DNA of 60,439 nucleotides from Streptomyces sp. ISL-10 (GCF_018614575.1 NZ_JAGGOJ010000006.1:1-60439); one strand, 5' to 3'; positions 1 to 9,262 are shown, counted from the first letter of the stretch. A program made the numbers and translations. The notes: generated from the sequence alone by a model not told the origin.

Positions 1-42
1 GCGGGGGCGGGGGGCGGGGGGAAACGAAACGGGGAAGACGAA

Positions 43-75
43 CGACGGCGGTCACCTCATGGGTGACCGCCGTCG
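43..75 (-). terminator. Intrinsic terminator hairpin behind the TetR gene
   Basis: A perfect 14-bp stem (43-56 with 62-75; right arm starts GGTGACCGCC) encloses a 5-nt loop. It lies 35 bp beyond the stop codon of the minus-strand TetR gene. There is no long U-tract, which is usual for Streptomyces terminators. The bases to its left (1-42) are G-rich with no gene. Confidence 0.75.
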
Positions 76-109
76 GCGTGACAGGACTTCGGGTGCTGTT
101 GGGGTGACG

Positions 110-757
110 CTACTTCGTCGGCTTCTTGCCGGTGATGCCCAGGTGCACCAACAGCGCGAGATTCGGCTTCAGTTCGGCCTGCTTCACCCCCCAGGTGGTG
201 AAGCCCTTCTGGTGCGAGGCGACCGCGGCGAGCATGGCCACGAGCGATCCGGCCATGGCGGCGGGACTCACGTCCTTGTCGACCTTGCCCTTGGACTGGA
301 GCTCCTGCACCGCGTCGGTGAGGGAGTTGGTGACGGAGTTGAGGATCTTCATGCGGATCTTGTAGAACCGCTTGTCGCCCTCCGCCGCGCCGAGGTCGAC
401 GACGCGCAGGATGGCGTCGTTGCGGCGCCAGAAGTCCAGGAAACCCTCGACCAGTTGCTCCGCGGTCTGCCAGCCCGCCTTGCCGACCCAGGAGCGCCCG
501 GAGACCAGCTCGGTCAACGAAGCGCCTTCCTTGGCCATTTCCTCGGCGATCTCGAGGACGGCGCCTTCCACGTCGGGGAAGTACTGGTAGAACGTGGCGG
601 GTGAAGTGCCCGCTTTCCGGGCCACGTCGATGACCTTGACGTCCCGGTACGGCGAGGAGCTGAGCATCTCGCTGAGGCAGTCGAGCAGCTTCTGCCGCGT
701 CGCCTGACCGCGTCGTCCGGCCACGCGGCCGTCGACGGTGCGTACTTGTCCTGTCAT
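110..757 (-). CDS. TetR/AcrR-family transcriptional regulator
   Basis: A 215-residue protein with the normal TetR layout. The N-terminal helix-turn-helix lies at about residues 17-62, with the signature DVARKAGTSPATFYQYFPDV, followed by an all-helical ligand and dimer domain that I cannot assign to a ligand. The ATG at 757 gives a full DNA-binding domain preceded by a short basic arm (GRRGQATRQ). The gene faces away from the VOC/afsK genes across a 257-bp gap. As I recall, a TetR gene also lies near afsK in S. coelicolor. It is a possible, unproven, reader of the CTGACG-N3-CGTCAG sites found further along the window. Confidence 0.93.
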   Translation of the reverse strand: MTGQVRTVDGRVAGRRGQATRQKLLDCLSEMLSSSPYRDVKVIDVARKAGTSPATFYQYFPDVEGAVLEIAEEMAKEGASLTELVSGRSWVGKAGWQTAEQLVEGFLDFWRRNDAILRVVDLGAAEGDKRFYKIRMKILNSVTNSLTDAVQELQSKGKVDKDVSPAAMAGSLVAMLAAVASHQKGFTTWGVKQAELKPNLALLVHLGITGKKPTK

Positions 758-836
758 GCCGTCAGCTTACCGAGGGGTGATCGGCGCGCGATTCGGCCGA
801 CTGCAAATGGGGTGGGGGCGTGCGACGGCAATAGTG

Positions 837-870
837 TTATCAACAGCCTGTGGACAACTTCGGTGGACAA
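837..870. promoter_or_regulatory. Cluster of three DnaA-box-like nonamers
   Basis: Within 34 bp lie TTATCAACA (837-845, one mismatch to the E. coli-type box TTATCCACA), TGTGGACAA (849-857, exact complement of the Streptomyces consensus TTGTCCACA) and GGTGGACAA (862-870, one mismatch). Starts are spaced 12 and 13 bp. An AT-richer stretch follows at about 924-950. The cluster sits in the divergent gap between the TetR and VOC genes. It could bind DnaA as a regulator or titration site; it is not oriC, because the replication genes are absent. Confidence 0.5.
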
Positions 871-1014
871 CTCATCGAGGCGGCCCGTCGCGCACGGTCA
901 CCGGACACCCCCGATGTCCCACCTTCTGTTCAATTGTTCGATTTCATTCCGCGCGCCCCGCGTCCTGCGACGTTAGCTTGATGTGACGGGCACCACACGG
1001 AAGGAATCACGTCC

Positions 1015-2220
1015 ATGGCCGTATTCACCGAGGGCACGCCCTGCTGGGTGGACGCTTCCCTTCCCGACGTCGAGGCCGGCAAGCGCTTCTACGGCGAGCT
1101 CTTCGGCTGGACCTTCGCCGAGGGCGGCGGTGCCCCGCTCCCCGGCGGCGGCTCCCGCGGCCGGTATGCCGACGCCTACAGCGGCGGCCGCCTCGTCGCC
1201 GCCCTCACCCCCAAGCGAGACGGCCGTATGCCCACGGTCTGGGGCGTGTACCTGGCCACCCCCGATGCCGCCGCGCTCGCCCGCCGCATCGCCGCGGCCG
1301 GCGGACAGGTGATCAACGACCCGCTGCCGGTGGGCCCGGCGGGCACGGCCGCGGTCGTGGCGGATCCGGGCGGCGCGGTCTTCGGACTGTGGCAGGCGGG
1401 GGAGCGCACGGGCTTCGAGAAGCAGGGCGAGCCCGGCTCGTTCTGCTGGACGGAGGTCTACACGCGCGACAAGGAGCGCGTCGACGCCTTCTACGAAGGA
1501 GTCTTCGGCTTCCAGGGCACCGACCTGCCCGGCATCACCTCCAGCGACTTCCGCATGTGGTCTCCCGCGGGCACGGAACCGGGAGAGAGCACCGCCGTCG
1601 GCGGCCGCAGCGTGATCACCGACTCCCTTCCGGCGGAGATGCCCGGCCACTTCCTCGTCTACTTCTGCGTCCAGGACTGCGACGCGGCGGCCGAGACCGT
1701 GGCCCGGCTCGGCGGCCGGGTGCGGACGGCGCCGTTCGACATTCCGTACGGCCGGATCGCGGTCCTCACCGATGACCAGGGCGCGACCTTCGCCGTGCTG
1801 GCGGAGGCCAGGGCGGAACGGGAGGCGCCGGGTCGGGCGTCCGCCGGGACAGGAGCGGAGTCCGCCGAGACGGGGGCGGGCGCGCCGGAGGGGCCGCCGG
1901 TGCCCGGGCAGGACGAAGGACCGCTGGCCCGCCCCGCGCCGGAGCCGGGCATCGACCCGGGGCCGCGGCTCGACCCCGAGCTGCACCCCGAGGCCGAGTT
2001 CGGCCGTGCCCGCGGACCGGCTCCCGAGCGGGCCGGTGACGAGCCGGGGCCGGAGGTCCACGAGACCGGGGCGCGGCCCGCTTCCGGGCCGGAGACGCCG
2101 GCGCGGTCGGCTCCGGAGCCGCGTCCGACGTCGAAGCCCGGGCCTGGGCCGGTGCCTGCCCCGGAAACGCGGTCCACTTCCGAGGAGCCGGAGTCGGAGC
2201 CGGAACCCGACGATTCTTAG
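1015..2220 (+). CDS. Two-domain VOC (glyoxalase/bleomycin-resistance fold) protein with a disordered acidic tail
   Basis: 401 residues. Two tandem VOC domains (about residues 5-130 and 140-265) begin with the typical TPCWVDASLPDVEAGKRFY and SFCWTEVYTRDKERVDAFY patterns. Each domain ends in a strand where family members place a metal ligand, for example GAVFGLWQ. Residues after about 270 are a Pro/Glu/Gly-rich, low-complexity tail unlike the folded part. A GGAAGGA ribosome site 9 bp upstream supports the ATG at 1015. The gene lies just before afsK. In S. coelicolor the AfsK inhibitor KbpA is encoded close to afsK; whether this protein is its equivalent cannot be told from sequence alone. The substrate is unknown. 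Confidence 0.85.
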   Translation: MAVFTEGTPCWVDASLPDVEAGKRFYGELFGWTFAEGGGAPLPGGGSRGRYADAYSGGRLVAALTPKRDGRMPTVWGVYLATPDAAALARRIAAAGGQVINDPLPVGPAGTAAVVADPGGAVFGLWQAGERTGFEKQGEPGSFCWTEVYTRDKERVDAFYEGVFGFQGTDLPGITSSDFRMWSPAGTEPGESTAVGGRSVITDSLPAEMPGHFLVYFCVQDCDAAAETVARLGGRVRTAPFDIPYGRIAVLTDDQGATFAVLAEARAEREAPGRASAGTGAESAETGAGAPEGPPVPGQDEGPLARPAPEPGIDPGPRLDPELHPEAEFGRARGPAPERAGDEPGPEVHETGARPASGPETPARSAPEPRPTSKPGPGPVPAPETRSTSEEPESEPEPDDS

Positions 2221-2652
2221 CGTCCCCCTGCGGTACGGGTCGAGCCGGAGCCGGATCCGGCGGCAGGCCCGGCAGGCCCGCAGGCCCGGTGCGGACGGCA
2301 GGCCCGGTGGGCCGGGTGCGGACGGCAGGTCCGGTGGGCCGGGTCGTCCGCCGGGAGCCGGGGCGGGGCGGCAGGCGCCTGAACGAGGCAGCAGGGCGTC
2401 GTTCCGCCGCTGGACGGTGAGCAACCAGGGGCGGCCGGTCCGCGTCCCCACCGAGTGCGGGCCGGTTGCGCCCGCCGACGTGTCCGAAACGGGGTGAGAC
2501 ACCCCGATCCGCCCCCGGGTTCGCAACCGCCGCCCCGGACAGGAAGAATCAGGGTGCTCACCGCAGACGGGCTCAATGGTGAGACCCTGCACGGGGCTGT
2601 AGATGACGGGCTCCCTTTCGACGGAGCCCGTACGGGGAGGTGGCACGCAAGT
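2221..2652. other. 432-bp intergenic region before afsK with a short direct repeat
   Basis: No convincing gene. It holds two near-identical 28-bp copies of a GGTGCGGACGGCAGG-type unit at 2288-2315 and 2315-2342 (period 27). Its 3' end carries the hairpin and ribosome site of afsK, listed separately. Open frames that cross it are extensions of afsK upstream of its real start. Confidence 0.6.
2606..2631 (+). promoter_or_regulatory. Leader hairpin directly upstream of the afsK ribosome-binding site
   Basis: ACGGGCTCC (2606-2614) and GGAGCCCGT (2623-2631) form a perfect 9-bp inverted repeat with an 8-nt loop. It ends two bases before the afsK Shine-Dalgarno GGGGAGG (2634-2640). In RNA it would be a stable stem next to the ribosome site; in DNA it could be an operator. 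Confidence 0.5.
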
Positions 2653-5043
2653 ATGGAGCAGCTGACGCAGCACGACCCGAGACGGATCGGTCCGTTCGAG
2701 GTGCTGGGCCGGCTCGGTGCCGGCGGCATGGGACTGGTCTATCTCGCCCGGTCGGCGTCCGGCCGCCGGGTCGCGATCAAGACCGTGCGCACCGAGCTCG
2801 CCGAGGACCAGCTGTTCCGCGTCCGTTTCACGCGCGAGGTGGAGGCCGCCCGCGCGGTCAGCGGCTTCTACACGGCCGCCGTCGTCGACGCCGACCCGCG
2901 CGCCGCCGTGCCGTGGCTCGCCACCGCCTACGTACCCGCGCCCTCGCTCGAGGAGATCGTCAACGAGTGCGGGCCGCTGCCGGCCCAGGCCGTGCGCTGG
3001 CTCGCCGCGGGCATCGCCGAGGCCCTCCAGTCCATCCACGGTGCGGGCCTGGTCCACCGCGACCTCAAGCCCTCCAACGTGCTCGTCGTCGAGGACGGCC
3101 CCCGCGTCATCGACTTCGGTATCGCGTCCGGCGTCTCCAACACCCGCCTGACCATGACCAACGTCGCCGTCGGCACGCCCGCCTACATGTCGCCCGAGCA
3201 GGCCCGCGACTCGCGCAGCGTCACGGGTGCCAGCGACGTGTTCTCCCTCGGCTCCACCCTCGTCTTCGCCGCCACTGGCCACGCCCCCTTCCACGGTGCG
3301 AACCCGGTCGAGACCGTCTTCATGCTGCTGCGCGAAGGGCCCGACCTGGAGGGCCTGCCGGACGAGCTGCGCCCGCTGATCGATTCCTGCATGCAGATGG
3401 AAGCGGCCCGGCGGCCAACGCCCGAGGATCTTCAGGCCCAGCTCGCCCCGCATCTGTTCTCCTCCGGCGGCGACGACAGCGGCACGGCCTCCGCGTGGCT
3501 GCCCGGCCGTGCCACCGCGATGATCGAGGCCCGCCGCGGCGGCGGGCGCGCTCCGGCCCCCGCCGCCCGCCCGGCCGAGCCCTCCCGTCCCGCCCCCGTT
3601 CACCAGGCACCCCCGCCGCCCCCGGCACCGCCCGCTCCCGACCGCGAACCGGCCTGGCACGGTGCCGGCGACCCACGCTCCGGCCAGGTCCCCGCCCACT
3701 CCGGCGGCGGACCCGTACGGCTGGCAGGCGCCGCCGTGCCCATCGGGCCGGGGCTGCGCGCCGTCGGCGCCGGGCACGCGCCGGTCGCCGACGCGGGCCC
3801 CGCCACGGGCTGGATCCGCCCGCCGGGTGGGCTGAACGGCGCCGAGGCCGCGACCAGCGCCGTATCCGCACCGGTGCCCGCGCCCGCGCCGCCGCAGGAG
3901 AACGGGCCCGGGCACTGGCGTCCCTGGCGTTTTCGCATGTCGAACGATGTGTGGGGGACGCCCGTCGTCTCCGGCGACCTGTTGTACGTCACCTCCTTCG
4001 AGGTCCACGCACTCGACGTCGGCACCGGCCGCCGCCAGTTCAAGACCCGTGACGTCGCCTGGTCCATGGCCGTGGCGGGGGGCCGTATCCATGCCTCCGA
4101 CGGGCCCACGCTGTACGCGCTCGACGCCGCGAGCGGCGGCGAACGCTGGCGGCTGCAGACCGACGCCTGGGTGTACTCCCTGAAGGCCGACCGCGGCACC
4201 GTGCTCACCGGCACCCGCGGTGGCGGCGTCCAGGCGTGGGAGGCGTCCAACGGCGAGAAGCTGTGGGAGACCACCGGCGCCCAGACCGACTTCGAGACCC
4301 CCGAGGCGGGGCCCGCGATCTTCGGCGACACCGTGTACGTGTGGAAGGACGCCCGGCTGCGGGCCCTGGAGGCCCGTACCGGTGACGAGCGCTGGTCGTA
4401 CCCGGTGGGTGACGACGCGTCGTGCGGCAGTGTGCCCGTGCGCGTACAGCCGGCGCCCGACGGCTACGTCTATGTCTGCGCCGGCACGCGGGTCCTCGCC
4501 ATCGAGGTCACCTCCGGCCTGGTGCGCTGGCACTTCGAGGCGCCCGCCGTCTTCCTCTCCCCGCCGGCGTTCGCGCCCGGGCCCGCCGTGACCGGCGGCG
4601 GCGTGTACCTGGCCGACTACCTCGGCACGGTGTACGCACTGGACGCCACCACCGGCAAGGACCGCTGGCGCATCGCCACCGAGCCCCGCCAGTCCATCGA
4701 GCCCGTGCTCGTCGCGGCCGGCAACATCCACGTCGGCAGCGGCAGCGCGCTCTACACCCTCGACGCCGTCACCGGGACACCGATGTGGCGGTTCGCGGCG
4801 GGCGGCGAGGTCGTCGGCACGCCGGTCGTCGCGGACGGCCGTGTGCACTTCGGCTCGGCCGACCATGTGCTGTACACCCTGGACGCGAGCGGCGGCCAAC
4901 TCCGTTGGAAGCTGGCCACCGGCGGCGAGATCACCGGGTCGCCGGTCGCCCAGAACGGCGTCGTGTACGCGTGCAGCAGGGACCGCTGCGTCTACGCACT
5001 CGACGCGGCCAAGGGCACGGCGACGGGCCGCGCCACACGCTAG
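2653..5043 (+). CDS. afsK: Serine/threonine protein kinase AfsK (kinase domain plus PQQ-type beta-propeller)
   Basis: 796 residues, close to the 799 I recall for S. coelicolor AfsK. The kinase domain (about 12-275) has the glycine loop GRLGAGGMG, Lys43, the HRDLKPSN catalytic loop (Asp137) and the metal-binding Asp154 in IDFGIA. Thr167 falls where the AfsK autophosphorylation threonine (Thr168) would be. A Pro/Ala-rich linker (about 285-430) leads to repeats such as [13 protein letters not shown] and [13 protein letters not shown] that build a PQQ-like propeller. There is no transmembrane helix. AfsK phosphorylates AfsR, whose gene lies about 9 kb away in this window. The ATG at 2653, behind GGGGAGG, is preferred over upstream frame extensions. 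Confidence 0.92.
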   Translation: MEQLTQHDPRRIGPFEVLGRLGAGGMGLVYLARSASGRRVAIKTVRTELAEDQLFRVRFTREVEAARAVSGFYTAAVVDADPRAAVPWLATAYVPAPSLEEIVNECGPLPAQAVRWLAAGIAEALQSIHGAGLVHRDLKPSNVLVVEDGPRVIDFGIASGVSNTRLTMTNVAVGTPAYMSPEQARDSRSVTGASDVFSLGSTLVFAATGHAPFHGANPVETVFMLLREGPDLEGLPDELRPLIDSCMQMEAARRPTPEDLQAQLAPHLFSSGGDDSGTASAWLPGRATAMIEARRGGGRAPAPAARPAEPSRPAPVHQAPPPPPAPPAPDREPAWHGAGDPRSGQVPAHSGGGPVRLAGAAVPIGPGLRAVGAGHAPVADAGPATGWIRPPGGLNGAEAATSAVSAPVPAPAPPQENGPGHWRPWRFRMSNDVWGTPVVSGDLLYVTSFEVHALDVGTGRRQFKTRDVAWSMAVAGGRIHASDGPTLYALDAASGGERWRLQTDAWVYSLKADRGTVLTGTRGGGVQAWEASNGEKLWETTGAQTDFETPEAGPAIFGDTVYVWKDARLRALEARTGDERWSYPVGDDASCGSVPVRVQPAPDGYVYVCAGTRVLAIEVTSGLVRWHFEAPAVFLSPPAFAPGPAVTGGGVYLADYLGTVYALDATTGKDRWRIATEPRQSIEPVLVAAGNIHVGSGSALYTLDAVTGTPMWRFAAGGEVVGTPVVADGRVHFGSADHVLYTLDASGGQLRWKLATGGEITGSPVAQNGVVYACSRDRCVYALDAAKGTATGRATR

Positions 5044-5609
5044 GTGGTGTCCCGCAGACCCTCGCCCGGCCCGCGACGCCCTGCACGCTCCCCCCACGGC
5101 CTCCGGCGTGGGAGGTGCCCCCACCCCGTAGCCCTGGCCGGGCACGGGAGGCGCCCCCACACTGCGTTGGCCGAAGCCGAGTAGCTCCGCTACGAGGGCC
5201 TTTGGCCGCCTTGCGCTCCCCCGCAGCCCTTCGGCACGGAGGTCCCCCAGCGCCGGGCATCGCGCGCACCCGCCCTGCGGCGGACGGCGATGCCGTGCGG
5301 ACACTCCCAGAGCCTCCGCATGACATCCGGCTCCGGGCGCGCCCGGCCGCGGCCGCGTGTCCGGGACGTGTGGCCCGAAGCGCGCCCGCCACCGGCCGGA
5401 GCCGTGAATGCAGCCCCGTATCCCCGGCCTGCGCCGCACCGCGGACGCCGCGCCTCCACGCGCCTTGCACCGCATGCGGATGCCGCGCCTCCACGCGCCT
5501 TGCGCCGGGCCGGGGCGCATGGGTGCCGCATGGCGGGGTACTCGCGGCGGGCGTAGCGTCATGACCGAGAGCGGTCATGGCCGGAGCGGCTGACACAAGG
5601 AGGCCGGCG
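5044..5609. other. 566-bp intergenic region after afsK, repeat-rich and without a gene
   Basis: GC-rich spacer of the dispersed Streptomyces intergenic type, with short hairpins such as GTAGC-TCC-GCTAC near 5183. At 5441-5507 there is a 35-bp tandem duplication (unit starting GCGGACGCCGCGCCTCCACG, second copy from 5476, slightly truncated). Long open frames on both strands cross it, but they read through known genes and have no ribosome sites, so I treat them as GC artefacts. Confidence 0.6.
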
Positions 5610-6209
5610 ATGATCCGCAACGTCATCGGGTCGGTCCTCGCTCTCGCAGGGGCGACGGCCGCCGTATGGAGCCCCTTCCGTGACTGGTACGACGGCCGTC
5701 ACGGACGCGACTACCGCGTCCAGGACCTCTTCAACGGCATCAGCGGCACCGACGGCCCGCTCGTCTCGTCGATCCTGCTGCCGCTCGCCTTCGGCGCGCT
5801 CATCACGCTGCTCGGCGTCCTTATGCGCTCCCGCCTGCTCGTCACCCTGTCCGGCCTTATCGTGCTCGGCTTCACCGTCCTGTGGATGGTCCGCCAGGGC
5901 CAGGCGGCGGGCAGTCTGACCGTCGGTGGCGACGGAGCCGGCCTCGGCACAGGCGTCGCACTCGCCGCGGGAGGCGGCGTCCTGCTGCTCGTCGCCGCCG
6001 TCGTGATGAGCGGCCGTCGGCGCGAGGAGGCGTACGACGAGGAGGTCCACGCCCCTCCGCAGGAGGACTGGGGGCCGTACGGACCCGACGCCACCGGACC
6101 CGTTCCCTACCGTGGCAACAGCTCTTACCCGCCCAGCCCCTACGACGACGGGCACGGTAGGGACGGCCCGCCGACGCTTCCCGCACCGCCCCGGCAGGAC
6201 GAGCGCTGA
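5610..6209 (+). CDS. Small polytopic membrane protein of unknown function
   Basis: 199 residues. The ATG at 5610 has an ideal AAGGAGG six bases upstream, which rules out the longer frame. About four hydrophobic segments are seen (roughly 3-20, 52-72, 75-95 and 110-133), followed by a hydrophilic cytoplasmic tail of about 65 residues rich in Asp, Pro, Gly and Tyr (PPQEDWGPYGPD). The segment between helices 1 and 2 is probably extracytoplasmic. I do not recognise a family. It stands alone between afsK and another small envelope protein. Confidence 0.8.
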   Translation: MIRNVIGSVLALAGATAAVWSPFRDWYDGRHGRDYRVQDLFNGISGTDGPLVSSILLPLAFGALITLLGVLMRSRLLVTLSGLIVLGFTVLWMVRQGQAAGSLTVGGDGAGLGTGVALAAGGGVLLLVAAVVMSGRRREEAYDEEVHAPPQEDWGPYGPDATGPVPYRGNSSYPPSPYDDGHGRDGPPTLPAPPRQDER

Positions 6210-6320
6210 GGCGGTCGTCCGCGGCGGATGCGGTGGGACGAGCGGTGCTCCGCGCGCTGCTAGGGTGACGTGCGCTCGTCAACGAGCCCATCTGCCGACA
6301 CTTTCAACGGGGGTTGAAAC

Positions 6321-6815
6321 GTGAAGATCCGTCATGTCCGCGCGCTCGCCGTCTTCGGAATCGCGCTCGTCGCTCTCACCGGGGCCCGCGGCTCCAGCGG
6401 CGGCGGCTGCGACAACAGCAGCAGCTCCAGCAGCTCCAGCTCCGGCGGCAGTGGCCACCGCGACGACGACAGCTCCAGCAGCACCGGCGGCGGTTCGCTG
6501 CCCGGCGGCGGCTCCAGCGCCGACAAGGCCGCGCGCGACGTCACCATCGACGAGTGCAAGTACGACACCGCGACCAAGAACCTCACGGCAAGGATCACCG
6601 TCACGAACAGTGGCGCGCTGGACTACGACTACGACGTCACCATGAAGTTCGTGGGCGCCACGGGCAGCTCCGTCGTCCCGGCCTCCGCGACCAAGACGGC
6701 GATCGCCGTTGCCGCGGGCGCCTCCGAGAGCGCCGTGCTCACCACCCCGTACGCCGGCTCCGGCGACGGCTCCGAGTACACCAAGTGCGAGGTCTCCCGC
6801 GCCTCCCGCAGCTGA
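6321..6815 (+). CDS. Secreted low-complexity protein with a C-terminal FxLYD-like domain
   Basis: 164 residues from a GTG start. The N-terminus is a signal peptide (KIRHVRALAVFGIALVALTGARG). A serine/glycine-rich linker follows (about 25-65). The compact C-terminal domain (about 70-160) contains TIDECKYDTATKNLTARITV and ends with a second cysteine (TKCEVS), suggesting a disulphide. The pattern of strands with a central NSGALDYDYDV resembles small extracellular immunoglobulin-like domains. Function unknown. The signal sequence has no clear lipobox. Confidence 0.75.
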   Translation: MKIRHVRALAVFGIALVALTGARGSSGGGCDNSSSSSSSSSGGSGHRDDDSSSSTGGGSLPGGGSSADKAARDVTIDECKYDTATKNLTARITVTNSGALDYDYDVTMKFVGATGSSVVPASATKTAIAVAAGASESAVLTTPYAGSGDGSEYTKCEVSRASRS

Positions 6816-6880
6816 AACCGGGCCGTTGAGCCGGGCCGTGGAAACCGGGTTGCTGAACCGGGCCGCTGAACCGGGCTCCC
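6816..6880. repeat. Short tandem repeat between convergent genes
   Basis: The 65 bp between the secreted-protein gene and the enoyl-CoA hydratase consist of imperfect copies of a GAACCGGGCCGCT-like unit. It may act as a simple bidirectional spacer. Confidence 0.5.
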
Positions 6881-7672
6881 TCAGCGCAGTGTGAAACCGC
6901 CCTTGCCCCGCTCGCCCCTGCCCCGCCCGTCCGTGAAGAGCTCGGCCTGCCGCTCCGGTGGCAGGTTCCCGAGCACGACCAGGTGCGGGGCAAGGGCCAG
7001 CGCCCTCGCGCGTGCGGACTCCGTCGCCGCCCACAGCGCGCGCACGGTCCCCTGCACCGCGTCGGTCGGGTACGAGGCGATCACCGCGGCGGCCCGCAGC
7101 GCCGCCGCCACGGCCCCGCCCGGCTCGGTCAGCTCCGAGACCAGCCCCGTTTCGTACGCGCGCCGGGCCGACAGCCGCTCCGCCGTGCCCATCAGCGCCA
7201 TCCGCGCCGCCTCGCCCGGCGGCATCCGCAGTGCCGTGTACGCCGACTCGTAAGCGCTGACCATCCCGTACGTCGTATGCGGATCGAAGAACGTCGCCTG
7301 CCGCGACGCCACCACGAACTCGCTCTCGCCGAGCAGGTAGAACGCCCCGCCGCAGGCCATGCCCTCCACCGCGGCGACGACCGGTTTCCACAGGTCGTTG
7401 GCCTTCGGGCCGATCCGCAGCAGCGGGTCGTCCACGGAGTACGGGGACGAGGGCTGCGGCACCTCGGCCGTACGGTCGATGCCCGTGCAGAACGCCGCGG
7501 TCCCCGCACCCGTCACGACCGCCGCGCGCACCGTGTCGTCGAACCGGAACCGCTGCCAGACAGCGGCCAGTTCACCGGCCATGGCGAGGTCGATCGCATT
7601 GTGCTTCGCGGGCCGGTCGAGAGTCACGAGCGCCACCCCCGCGTCCCGGTCGGTCTCCGCCCGGACGTTCAC
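6881..7672 (-). CDS. Enoyl-CoA hydratase/isomerase (crotonase) family protein
   Basis: 263 residues. It begins VNVRAETDRDAGVALVTLDRP, has the CoA-binding KHNAID near residue 25, the oxyanion-hole region VVTGAGTAAFCTGIDRT, and VEGMACGGAFYLLGESEF as the second oxyanion segment. The usual catalytic glutamates are not obvious, so hydratase activity is inferred only from the fold. The GTG start at 7672 overlaps the stop of the DUF35 gene by 4 bp (GTGA), showing translational coupling in a thiolase-DUF35-crotonase operon. Confidence 0.9.
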   Translation of the reverse strand: MNVRAETDRDAGVALVTLDRPAKHNAIDLAMAGELAAVWQRFRFDDTVRAAVVTGAGTAAFCTGIDRTAEVPQPSSPYSVDDPLLRIGPKANDLWKPVVAAVEGMACGGAFYLLGESEFVVASRQATFFDPHTTYGMVSAYESAYTALRMPPGEAARMALMGTAERLSARRAYETGLVSELTEPGGAVAAALRAAAVIASYPTDAVQGTVRALWAATESARARALALAPHLVVLGNLPPERQAELFTDGRGRGERGKGGFTLR

Positions 7673-8091
7673 GGCCGCTCCAGCAGCCAGCGGGGGACGC
7701 CCGTGCGGTCGAACGCCACGCTGACGGCGGCCCCGATGCGCAGCCGCCCCGGGTCCACGGAGTCCAGCCGCGCGTCCGGCGAGGCGACGACGTTGCCGAC
7801 GAGGCGGATGCGGGGCGCGTCGCACAGCTCGACGAGGACCACGTTGTACGGGGCCTGGTCGGCGTAGTCGGGCAGGAGCGGCGGGTGGGGGACCACGAAG
7901 GACCAGATCCGGCCGTGGCCGGACACCGGCCGCCACTCGCTGTCGAAGGAGCCGCAGTGCGGGCAGCACGGGCGGGGCGGGAAACGCAGCTCGCCGCAGG
8001 TGGGGCGGGCACAGGACTGGACGCGCAGCTCCCCGCGGGCGGCGTACTCCCAAAAGCGGGCGCCGTCGTCGTCGACCACTGGTGCGAGCAT
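7669..8091 (-). CDS. DUF35 OB-fold/zinc-ribbon protein, partner of the neighbouring thiolase
   Basis: 140 residues. The N-terminal rubredoxin-like zinc ribbon uses cysteines in SCARPTCGELRF and CCPHCGSFD. A C-terminal OB-fold follows (about 60-138, VVPHPPLLPDYADQAPYNVV). DUF35 proteins bind lipid-transfer thiolases and are required for acyl-CoA retro-aldolase activity in steroid side-chain degradation (Ltp2/ChsH2 type). The thiolase stop codon (8093-8095) lies immediately upstream of this gene's ATG at 8091, so the two are made together. Confidence 0.9.
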   Translation of the reverse strand: MLAPVVDDDGARFWEYAARGELRVQSCARPTCGELRFPPRPCCPHCGSFDSEWRPVSGHGRIWSFVVPHPPLLPDYADQAPYNVVLVELCDAPRIRLVGNVVASPDARLDSVDPGRLRIGAAVSVAFDRTGVPRWLLERP

Positions 8092-8092
8092 C

Positions 8093-9241
8093 TCAACTCC
8101 TCAGCAGAAGGGCCGATGTGGGCACGCCCTCGCCCGCCGTGACCAGGCACGTCGTCGCGCCCGCCACCTGCGCGGTCGATGTGCCCCGCAGCTGCTTCAC
8201 ACCCTCGTTGATCAGGTTGAAGCCGTGCACGTACGCCTCGCTCAGCCCGCCGCCGCCGGTGTTGACCGGCAGTCTGCCCCCGATCTCCAGCGCACCGCCC
8301 TCGGTGAACGCCGCGCCCTCGCCCCGACCGCAGAAGCCGTAGCCCTCCAGCGAGAGAGGGATCAGCGGCGTGAACGCGTCGTAGATCTGGGCCACGTGAA
8401 TGTCGCCGGGGCCGAAGTCGGCCTGTTTCCACAGCTGTCGGGCCGCGGTCCAGGCCGGTCCGGTGAGCGGGTCCTCGTTCCAGTAGTTGACCATCCCGTG
8501 GTGCTGGGCGGGCAGGCCCTGGGCGACGGAGTGGACGTACACCGGTCGGCGCCGGCAGTCGCGTGCGCGCTCGGCTCCGACGACGACGCAGGCCAGGGCC
8601 CCGTCCGTCTCAAGGCAGTTGTCGAACAGGCACAAGGGTTCGCTGATCCACCGGGCCGTCATGTACATCTCGCGGGTCAGCGGCCGGTCGTACATGATCG
8701 CGGCCGGGTTCTGGTTGGCCCGGTTGCGGCAGGCGAGGGCGACGTTGAAGAAGTGGTCGCGGGTCGCGCCGTACTGGTGCATGTAGCGGCGGGCGAGCAT
8801 GCCGATCTCGTCGGCGGGCCGCAGCAGTCCGAAGGGGCGCGTCCACTGGGCGGGGGTCGGCAGCTGTGTGCCGGTGTTCTTCCAGGGCCGGGGGCCGCTG
8901 CCGCGCTTCCGCGACCGCCAGGCGACGCCTACGCTCGCCTGGCCGGTGGCGATCGCGGCGGCGAGATGGGCGACGGTGGCGCAGGAGCCGCCGCCGCCGA
9001 AGCCCACCCGGCTGAAGAAGGTGACGTCCCCGGCGCCGATGGCCTTCGCCACCTCGACCTCGTCCGTCTCCTCCATCGTGTACGCGGCGAAGGCGTCGAC
9101 CTCGGCAGGGGCGATGCCCGCATCGTCGAGGGCGGCGAGTACCGCCCGGCAGGCCAGGGTCTTCTCCGAATCGGGGAGGCGCTTGGCGAAGTCGGTCTGT
9201 CCGATGCCGGCGATGACTGCCCGGTCCTTGAGGGTCGCCAT
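8093..9241 (-). CDS. Lipid-transfer-protein (SCP-x/Ltp) type thiolase
   Basis: 382 residues with a thiolase fold: MATLKDRAVIAGIGQTDFAK at the start, a glycine-rich GGGGSCATVAHLAAAI segment at the nucleophile elbow, IYDAFTPLIPLSLEGYGFC and NTGGGGLSEAYVHGFNLI near the C-terminus. Conserved tyrosines in the YDAFT and EAYVHG segments recall those proposed as catalytic in Ltp2 aldolases. Together with the DUF35 partner this suggests cleavage of a CoA ester rather than classical thiolysis; that is inference. The gene is first in a three-gene operon and is divergent from an acyl-CoA synthetase, with a shared CTGACG-N3-CGTCAG site between them. Confidence 0.9.
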   Translation of the reverse strand: MATLKDRAVIAGIGQTDFAKRLPDSEKTLACRAVLAALDDAGIAPAEVDAFAAYTMEETDEVEVAKAIGAGDVTFFSRVGFGGGGSCATVAHLAAAIATGQASVGVAWRSRKRGSGPRPWKNTGTQLPTPAQWTRPFGLLRPADEIGMLARRYMHQYGATRDHFFNVALACRNRANQNPAAIMYDRPLTREMYMTARWISEPLCLFDNCLETDGALACVVVGAERARDCRRRPVYVHSVAQGLPAQHHGMVNYWNEDPLTGPAWTAARQLWKQADFGPGDIHVAQIYDAFTPLIPLSLEGYGFCGRGEGAAFTEGGALEIGGRLPVNTGGGGLSEAYVHGFNLINEGVKQLRGTSTAQVAGATTCLVTAGEGVPTSALLLRS

Positions 9242-9262
9242 GCGGGGGAGCGTACAGCTAAT

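Noticed and set aside
751..765. CTGTCATGCCGTCAG over the TetR start codon as a seventh operator copy
   Set aside because: The right arm is perfect but the left arm matches only four of six bases, so it is not distinguishable from chance.
837..870. A replication origin
   Set aside because: Only three DnaA boxes, and none of dnaA, dnaN, rpmH, parA or parB is nearby.
973..5562. A 1529-codon open frame on the minus strand across the VOC and afsK genes
   Set aside because: Its composition is the low-complexity Arg/Gly/Ala/His pattern of antisense GC-rich DNA. The plus strand carries clear domains throughout.
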